Shown one piece after another: positions 58,001 through 64,000 of a DNA stretch of 64,000 nucleotides. How positions within the stretch are numbered: the stretch's first letter is position 1; the number at the start of each line of letters is the position of its first letter. Both the position numbers and the translations under genes were made by a program. This stretch comes from Kitagawia praeruptora. Its lineage: Eukaryota > Streptophyta > Magnoliopsida > Apiales > Apiaceae. The stretch covers positions 96,118,001-96,182,000 of the forward strand of contig CM075351.1 in NCBI GenBank assembly GCA_037693485.1, written 5' to 3'. Below the pieces are notes generated by a model. That model did no database searches. It saw only the letters and a list, made by a program, of their open reading frames with translations, and was not told where the DNA came from.

Positions 58001-60432
58001 CAAGAAAAGATCACTTCCCTCTGCCTTTTATTGATCAGATGCTAGACAGGTTGGCTGGGCACGAGTATTATTGTTTGCTTGATGGCTATTCTGGCTATAA
58101 TCAGATTTGCATTGCTCCGGAAGATCAAGAGAAGACCACATTCACATGTCCTTTTGGCACTTTTGCTTTTCGTCGAGTTTCGTTTGGACTTTGTGGTGCT
58201 CCTGCCACTTTTCAAAGGTGCATGATGGCTATTTTCTCAGACATGATTGGCTCGAATGTGGAAGTTTTTATGGATGATTTCTCAGTTTTTGGTACATCTT
58301 ATGATGAGTGCTTGTATAATCTTGGTTTGGTTTTGAAGAGGTGTGTGGAGACGAATTTGGTACTTAATTGGGAGAAATGTCACTTTATGGTACAAGAATG
58401 AATTATTCTTGGGCACAAGGTATCTAGTAAGGGACTTGAAGTGGATAGAGCCAAGGTGGAGACAATCGAGAATCTTCCTCCACCAATTTCAGTTAAAGGA
58501 ATTCGCAGTTTTCTTGGTCATGCAGGATTCTATAGGCGATTCATTCAAGACTTCTCGAAAATCTCTAAACCTTTGTGCAATTTGTTAGAGAAGGATGTTC
58601 CTTTCAAGTTTGATGCTGAATGTCTAGCGGCTTTTGAGCTGTTGAAAAAGAAGCTAACTACTACTCCTATCATTACCGCACCCAATTGGGATGAACCGTT
58701 TGAGCTTATGTGTGATGCTAGTGACTATGCTGTTGGAGCTGTGCTTGGGCAAAGGAAGGATAAGATTTTTCATGTGGTTTACTATGCTAGTAAAACCCTC
58801 AATGAGGCTCAGCTTAACTACACCACTACAGAGAAGGAGTTGCTAGCGGTTGTCTATGCTTTTGAGAAATTCAGATCTTACTTGCTTGGTACTAAGGTGA
58901 TTGTGTATACGGATCATGCTGCTATTCGATATCTCATGTCGAAGAAGGATTCGAAGCCTAGATTGATTCGTTGGGTTTTGCTATTACAAGAATTTGATGT
59001 GGAAATCAAGGATAGGAAGGGCACGGAAAATCAAGTAGCTGATCATCTTTCACGTTTGGAGGACCAAGGTAAGGATTCACATGCTAAGTCTCTAATTAAT
59101 GAATCTTTTCCAGATGAGCAACTTTTTGGGGTGCAAGGTGAAGAGCCATGGTTTGCAGATTATGTGAACTATCTTGTTAGTAATGCCATCCCTCCAGAAT
59201 TCTCTTATGCTCAAAGGAAGAAATTCTTACATGATGTGAAGTGGTACCGTTGGGACGAGCCATTCCTGTTCAAACTTGGTATAGATCAGATTTTGAGGAG
59301 GTGCATTCCCTATAGTGAGACGGAGAGTATTTTGCATGATTATCATTCTACCACATATGGAGGTCATTATGGTGGTAATAAAACAGCTCAGAAAGTACTT
59401 CAGGCGGGATTCTATTGGCCGACTCTGTTTAAGGATTCTCATCGTTTTGTGATGAGTTGTGATCGATGTCAAAGAGTTGGTAATATCTCTAGGAGGAATG
59501 AGATGCCTTTGCATACTATTCTCGAAGTTGAGATCTTTGATGTGTGGGGGATTGATTTCATGGGTCCGTTTGTTTCATCTTGCAATAATCAGTACATCTT
59601 GCTAGCTGTGGATTATGTGTCTAAATGGGTTGAGGTGAAAGCCTTACCAACCAATGATGCTAAGGTGGTGCTGAATTTTCTTCACAAGCAGATTTTTACA
59701 CATTTTGGGACTCCAATAGCTATAATCAGTGATGAGGGGACACACTTCTGTAATCGTCAATTTACTGCTATGATGGCAAATTACAATGTGACGCATCGTG
59801 TTGCCACTGCTTATCATCCCCAAACTAATGGTCAAGCGGAGGTCTCGAATCGTGAAATCAAAAGGATCCTTGAAAAAGTGGTGAATCCATCTCGTAAGGA
59901 TTGGTCATTGAAGTTAGACGAAGCTGTTTGGGCTTATAGAACTGCTTACAAGACACCTCTTGGGATGTCACCTTATCAGTTGGTGTTTGGTAAGGCTTGT
60001 CATTTACCAGCTGAGTTAGAGCACAAGGCTTTTTGGGCATTGAAGAAGTTAAATTTGGATATCTCAGCTGCGGGTGAAAAGCGTCTACTTCAGTTGAATG
60101 AGCTTGAGGAATTTCGTGAGCAGGCTTATGAGAATGCAAAAATATACAAGGAGAAGGTTAAAAGGTGGCATGATAGAAAGTTGGTGCACAAGGCATTTGT
60201 GCAGGGTCAACAGGTTTTGCTTTACAACTCTCGCCTTAAACTTTTTCCGGGAAAGCTCAAGTCAAAGTGGTCTGGTCCGTTTACAGTTAAGGAGGTATTT
60301 CCACATGGAGCGGTGGAAATATTTAGAGGGTCTATCAATGATGCTTTTAAAGTAAATGGACATCGACTGAAGCCTTATTATGGAGGAACGGTGAACCGTG
60401 AGAAGGTTGCCTCCGTTTTGTCAGAATTGTGA
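55054..60432 (+). pseudogene. Gag-Pol polyprotein of E4, one in-frame stop in RT
   Basis: One frame of 1793 codons broken only by TGA at 58399-58401 (codon 1116). Gag capsid region: residues about 67-250 (MHVRDFIEICDTFKCNGV, AKSWLHSLPPGSITTWEDL). Knuckle CELCAGAHETNQC is near 297. Protease CDLGASINLMPLSVF is near 627. RT: WRVCMDYRKLNKATRKDHFP, YCLLDGYSGY, FGLCGAPATFQ and the catalytic FMDD box near 1073. RNase H: CDASDYAVGA, TEKELLAVVYA, YTDHAAIRY, QVADHLSR. Integrase: YGGHYGGNKTAQ...CDRCQR zinc finger, DVWGIDFMGPF, IISDEGTHF, and NGQAEVSNREIKRILE with the last catalytic Glu. The family usually has Gly at the stop codon. Apart from that, it is full length for Athila. It would yield Gag, protease and a truncated RT. 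Confidence 0.94.
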
Positions 60433-60443
60433 GATTTCGGAAG

Positions 60444-60493
60444 TACGTCAAGCTAATGACGTAAAACGAGCGCTTCGTGGGAGGCAACCCATG
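60444..60493 (+). other. Conserved post-ORF hairpin block of E4
   Basis: CGTCA...TGACG stem followed by GAGCGCTTCGTGGGAGGCAA and CCCATGG; same position and sequence as in E2 and E3. Confidence 0.7.
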
Positions 60494-61064
60494 GTGTTAG
60501 GTATTTTTGTAGAAGTCAGTAGGTAGGTATTCATCTTCTTAAAAAAAAAAAAAAAAAAATTCTGGAAAACAACTGGGCGCGGGCGCGCGGGGATTACACT
60601 GCAGATGGGCGCGGCCGCGCGGAAGGTCTGGAACGAAAAAAAAAATTTACAAAACAGGGCAGTTTGTTTTTATTCTCAGTTCTTATCTTTTCTTTCCCCA
60701 ACCCAAACCCTAATTATTCTAAATCATCCCTACGTGTAATCTCTAATCCCTCCATAGTATCTCATCACCATACTTACATCTCATACCCACCTATACTTAC
60801 ATCTCTACATACACACATTCACCCATTCATCTAAATTTTCAAACCCTAATTGGACTTCAAAGGGGCTGCGATTTTTCAAGTTTGGGGGACTGATTTGGCA
60901 AGTGCTACCTCTACTATTCGATTTGGGTAATCTCTGCTCTTGTTATTTGATATTTCGAATTGTAGTTCTTGCAAATTTTGGGTTTTTGGTGTGAGATTTT
61001 TGGACAGAAATTTGGTTCGAATTTTGGCAGTTGGGGTGTGATTTTATTGTTGTTCTTGATTACT
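60494..61064 (+). other. Leader between gag-pol and second ORF of E4
   Basis: Contains an A-tract (60541-60559) and two GC modules, GGGCGCGGGCGCGCGGGG (60575-60592) and GGGCGCGGCCGCGCGG (60607-60622), 32 bp apart. A pyrimidine-rich stretch follows (60661-60840), then AAGTTTGGGGG at 60878-60888. No gene is seen. Confidence 0.75.
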
Positions 61065-62177
61065 ATGGCACCTAAGAGAGCTCGGGTTGTTGGTAGCAGT
61101 TCCCGTGGACGGTCATTGTCCGGTTCTGACTCGAGTTCGGGAGATGAGGGTATGGATAAGTTTCGTTCTGAGGAGGCTAGGGCTGAGTATGTGAAATTGA
61201 TGACTCGGTCTGTGGCGAAGGATAGGATTTGGTTGCCTCTTGCTGCTGATGGAGAGATTGTGGCTATGATTGAGGAAAGGGGTTGGCAGAATCTGTGTGA
61301 GCTTGCATCCGCTGTCCCGTTGAGTATAGTTCGGGAATTCTATGCTAATGCTAAGGAAAATAGGGATGGTTATTCATTTGTCCGAGGGTTTACTATAGAT
61401 TATACTGCTCGTGCTATTCGGCTGTTACTTGGGTTGCCGGATAGACCTGTTGGGGCGGAGGACTGGACTTTTAAGGCCAGGTCCGAGGTTGATTTAGATG
61501 AGGTGGTGGCACGTCTGTGTGTGCCAGGGACGACATGGAAATTGAAGGTTGGTTCGGCTGAGAAGGCTACATTCGCATCTGCTTCGATGAACAGATATGC
61601 TAGGGCTTGGAATTCATTTATTTGTGCTAATCTGTTGCCTACTACGCATACGCATGAGGTGACAGTTGAGAGAGCTATCTTGTTGTGGGCTATTCTGAAT
61701 GGGCATTATATCGATGTTGGCTATTTGGTGAATCAGAGTATGCTGCGATTCTTGAGGGGGTCTACAGGGGCAGTTCCTTATGGCTCTATTGTTACGAGGA
61801 TGTGTTCGATAGCTGGGGTGACATGGTCGTCTGAGGAGCAGATTCAGATGCCAGCTGGACCCATTGATGTGTCGAAGTTGGGGGAATGGCCTGGCGGCAT
61901 TCCTCATCCTAGGGGTCTGGGCTATGAGATTGTTGGCGCTCCTCCAGTTCAGCAGGCTCCTGTTGCCATTTCGAGGGCGTCACATGATAGGCGGATGATG
62001 AGGCGGATGGATGCACTGTATGAGAGCCAGAGTCGTTTTTCAGCGAGGTTGACACAGGCCTTCAGTACCGCTTTTGGAGCTAGTGGTGCCCATGTTGAGT
62101 GGCCAGTCTTTGGATCGGACACTGTTTATCCACCTCCTGATTCTCCACCCGAGGAGGGTGATGACGCTGCGGCGTAG
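61065..62177 (+). CDS. Second (envelope-position) ORF of E4, 370 aa
   Basis: Intact frame from ATG 61065 (MAPKRARVVGSSSRGRSLSG), a basic N-terminus like a nuclear-localisation stretch. A globular region (residues about 30-270) carries the plant-transposon-protein domain common in Athila ORF2: FRSEEARAEYVKLM, LCELASAVPLSIVREFYANA, FVRGFTIDYTARAIRLLLGL, TTWKLKVG, THTHEVTVERAILLWAILNG, and IDVGYLVNQSMLRF. A Pro-rich, acidic tail ends ...PPPDSPPEEGDDAAA. No signal peptide and no convincing membrane span are visible, so calling it envelope would rest on position only. The frame upstream of 61065 is open but includes no conserved part. It is absent from E2 and E3. Confidence 0.85.
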   Translation: MAPKRARVVGSSSRGRSLSGSDSSSGDEGMDKFRSEEARAEYVKLMTRSVAKDRIWLPLAADGEIVAMIEERGWQNLCELASAVPLSIVREFYANAKENRDGYSFVRGFTIDYTARAIRLLLGLPDRPVGAEDWTFKARSEVDLDEVVARLCVPGTTWKLKVGSAEKATFASASMNRYARAWNSFICANLLPTTHTHEVTVERAILLWAILNGHYIDVGYLVNQSMLRFLRGSTGAVPYGSIVTRMCSIAGVTWSSEEQIQMPAGPIDVSKLGEWPGGIPHPRGLGYEIVGAPPVQQAPVAISRASHDRRMMRRMDALYESQSRFSARLTQAFSTAFGASGAHVEWPVFGSDTVYPPPDSPPEEGDDAAA

Positions 62178-63600
62178 GTATGTTTCTACTTTCCCTCGTA
62201 TTTACTTCCATTCAATGAGGTCATTGAATATCTTAAGTTTGGGGGTGGTTTGGGGGAAAAGTATTGTATATGTTGTATATGTTTCATTGTGTTCATGTAG
62301 GATATCATGTTTTGCATATTAGTTGTAAGTCATGCATTTTATGTTTGTATTATCTACGTTTGTTTCATATAGGACATTTTGTTATTGTTGGTTTGTTACC
62401 ATGTGAGTTCATATTAGTTGCATTTTCATGGCATGCATTTTTCATGATCCCTTAAAATGAGCTGATTCTGATTGATAGGTAGATGTTGATTTGAGTGTGA
62501 TGATAATGAGTAGAGGGCTGATTTATAGTTCCTAGGTAATTGACATGCATGTTCGGGAACAAAATTTTTACACAGTCTCATTGGGGTGCTTTTTGGGCTA
62601 GGTTAGGGTCATGCCTGTGGGATGTTTTGAGATTTAATCACTTGTTTATTCTTAGAATTTTCGTTATTCCCTTTATAGCGTAGGAACATTAAAATCTAAG
62701 TTTGGGGGAAAACAGGAATTTCATGCTAGTTGTTAATATTTGTCAATAAAGGCTAGGCGTCAAATGGCTAGTAGCCGGCTCATATTTATATGAGTAGTCT
62801 AGGGTTGGAAATGAGAAAGGCTCATTCCAGATTGCGAAAAAAAAAAAAAGAGTCAATTTTTGTTTGTTAATGCAAAATTAACCAGAGTGAGCTCTTTAAT
62901 ACTCGAGTAATTAAGTCTGAGGGGACTTAGTCCTAGTGACCTAAGGCTTTTTAGTCTGGGATCCACTGACCCAACACTCGCTACATGGGTATTATTGTAT
63001 AAGCCTTTTGGGGTCTCATTCATTGCACGGTTAAATAAGCATGTGTATTGTATATGTAGTGTCGTAGTATAGTAATAAAGCATGAGTTTCTGTCTACCTT
63101 GAATAAGGGTGGAGGTGTTCCTAGGTTATGGAGTGTCTACAGTCTATTCTAGTTATAAACCTGTGATTGTCTTGACGGAAAACATGTATGATTTTTGACC
63201 TAGTTCTGGGGGTATTTCTGATGAGCATTGCACACACGCACGTTTCTGTTCATGTTTTGTTAGTATACGGGGACTTAGTCGAGCTCTGCTTGGATTTGTT
63301 GCATTCGTTGAGATATTTGCTTGTTAGTTGGTTTTGGTGAGTTTGAAGGGGATTTTTGCATTTTTTTCATATTAGTTGCATTCATGCATTGCATTGCATT
63401 AGGTTAAATGGATTTTGTGGGTACATTCGCTATAGGCCCTCACGAGACCTTACTCGTCCACTAGGGCTGCCTAGGGGTTTAAAGGGCTTGTTGCATATGC
63501 CAAATGCAACCGTGATCACCTACGGAAGTGGTACTAGTTAGTTGTATATATTTTTGTTTGTTTATGCTTGAGGACAAGCATCGGTTTAAGTTTGGGAGTG
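62178..63600 (+). other. 3' untranslated region of E4 with polypurine tracts
   Basis: Starts GTAGGTATGTTTCTAC right after the stop, then the block shared with E2 and E3. AAGTTTGGGGG tracts lie at 62235 and 62698; the priming tract AAGTTTGGGAGTG is at 63588-63600 and differs from E2/E3 by one G-to-A change. An A-tract at 62836-62850 is shorter than in E2/E3. Short frames here recur in all three elements without protein homology. Confidence 0.83.
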
Positions 63601-64000
63601 TGATAAGTGGATTTATATCCATTTGGATCATTCTATTTTGGCTTAAATTGGTGTATTGTATCTCAAGTTTTTGTGTGTTTTAATGTATTTTTGTGTAGAA
63701 GTGTGTAGGACATCAGTTGCAGGTTTCCAGGAATTTTAGAGTGTAATTGAAGTCCATGGATCAAGTGCTAGGAGTTGTCATTGAGAGCGGCAAAGAAATC
63801 AGCTAATTGAAGTGGCAGATCTGCAGGATAAAGTATTCCAGCGCGGGCGCGCCTGGAATGAGCAGGTGGAGCGCGCGGGCGCGTTAAGGGACAGACTTTA
63901 TTTATAGCGCGCGGGCGCGCTGGGAGACAGCATGAAGTGCGCGCGGCCGCGCTCAGCTACGCCAGGAACTGCCCAGTTTTGTCAGAATCTGATTTAAAAA
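63601..64000 (+). repeat. 3' LTR of E4, first 400 bp
   Basis: TGATAAGTGG onward, identical by eye to 47421-47533 joined to 53407-53693. It holds the undisturbed GACAT site (63709-63713) and the four GC modules. The expected end is about 65220, followed by ACTTA and the rest of G's 3' LTR. Confidence 0.94.

Larger units (their letters stand above)
47421..64000 (+). mobile_element. E4: near-intact Athila-type Ty3/gypsy element (3' end off window)
   Basis: 5' LTR (47421-47533 plus 53402-54913, split by X), tRNA-Asp primer site, gag-pol 55054-60432 with one stop, second ORF 61065-62177, polypurine tract 63588-63600, and the first 400 bp of the 3' LTR (63601-64000). The visible parts of both LTRs look identical, so it is young. 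Predicted target copy is ACTTA (47416-47420). It is the only element here with a full gypsy enzyme set and is related to E2 and E3 in all cis regions. Confidence 0.94.

Noticed and set aside
62264..63541. Short frames in the E4 3' region repeated near 26306-26671 and 31287-31496
   Set aside because: They recur because the untranslated block is shared; frames are not kept between copies.

Overview
This window is plant nuclear DNA, most likely from a eudicot, and is almost entirely nested LTR retrotransposons. The evidence is plant-type primer-binding sites (initiator-Met and Asp tRNA), Ty1/copia and Ty3/gypsy (Athila-type) polyproteins, very long-LTR gypsy derivatives, a Helitron with its hairpin/CTAG end, a hAT-type MITE, and AT-rich sequence between them. 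No intact host gene, rRNA, tRNA or CRISPR array was found. I cannot name the species.

Left stack (1-33156). The outermost element is a decayed Athila-like element, E3. Its visible parts are gag/protease debris at 22091-22920, the continuation at 29269-31553, and one LTR at 31554-33156; its left half lies off the window. A long-LTR gypsy/LARD-type array, A (10381-22090), sits in E3's gag, in the order internal-LTR-internal-LTR. A SIRE-like copia element, Y (1-10380, minus strand), sits in A. It carries gag, pro-pol with one stop, and an envelope-like frame with one stop. A complete non-autonomous Athila relative, E2 (22921-29268), sits in E3's protease with a 5-bp target duplication (gtcta).

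Middle (33157-36619). This is older host-like DNA: a broken intron-containing gene fragment, AT-rich sequence, and a 1345-bp Helitron (34316-35660). The Helitron carries an hAT-like MITE and is proven by an empty-site paralogue 190 bp away.

Right stack (36620-64000). A broken minus-strand copia element, C3 (36620-38597), is cut by a second long-LTR gypsy/LARD, G (38598 onward). G's 3' LTR is cut by a nearly intact autonomous Athila element, E4 (47421 to beyond 64000), with gag-pol broken by one stop and an intact second ORF. E4's 5' LTR is cut by a very young gag-only copia element, X (47534-53401), with apparently identical LTRs and target duplication gacat.

How the parts relate. E2 and E3 lack pol but keep the LTR tail, primer site, a post-gag hairpin block and a 1.4-kb 3' untranslated block in common with E4, as expected of passengers mobilised by an E4-like helper. 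X is likewise a gag-only passenger of a SIRE-type helper. The most unusual signals are: (i) each larger copia family carries its own short motif scattered through LTR, coding and untranslated DNA; (ii) phased arrays of GC-rich inverted-repeat modules in an otherwise AT-rich Athila family; (iii) a preserved spacing of three polypurine-like tracts in Athila 3' regions.
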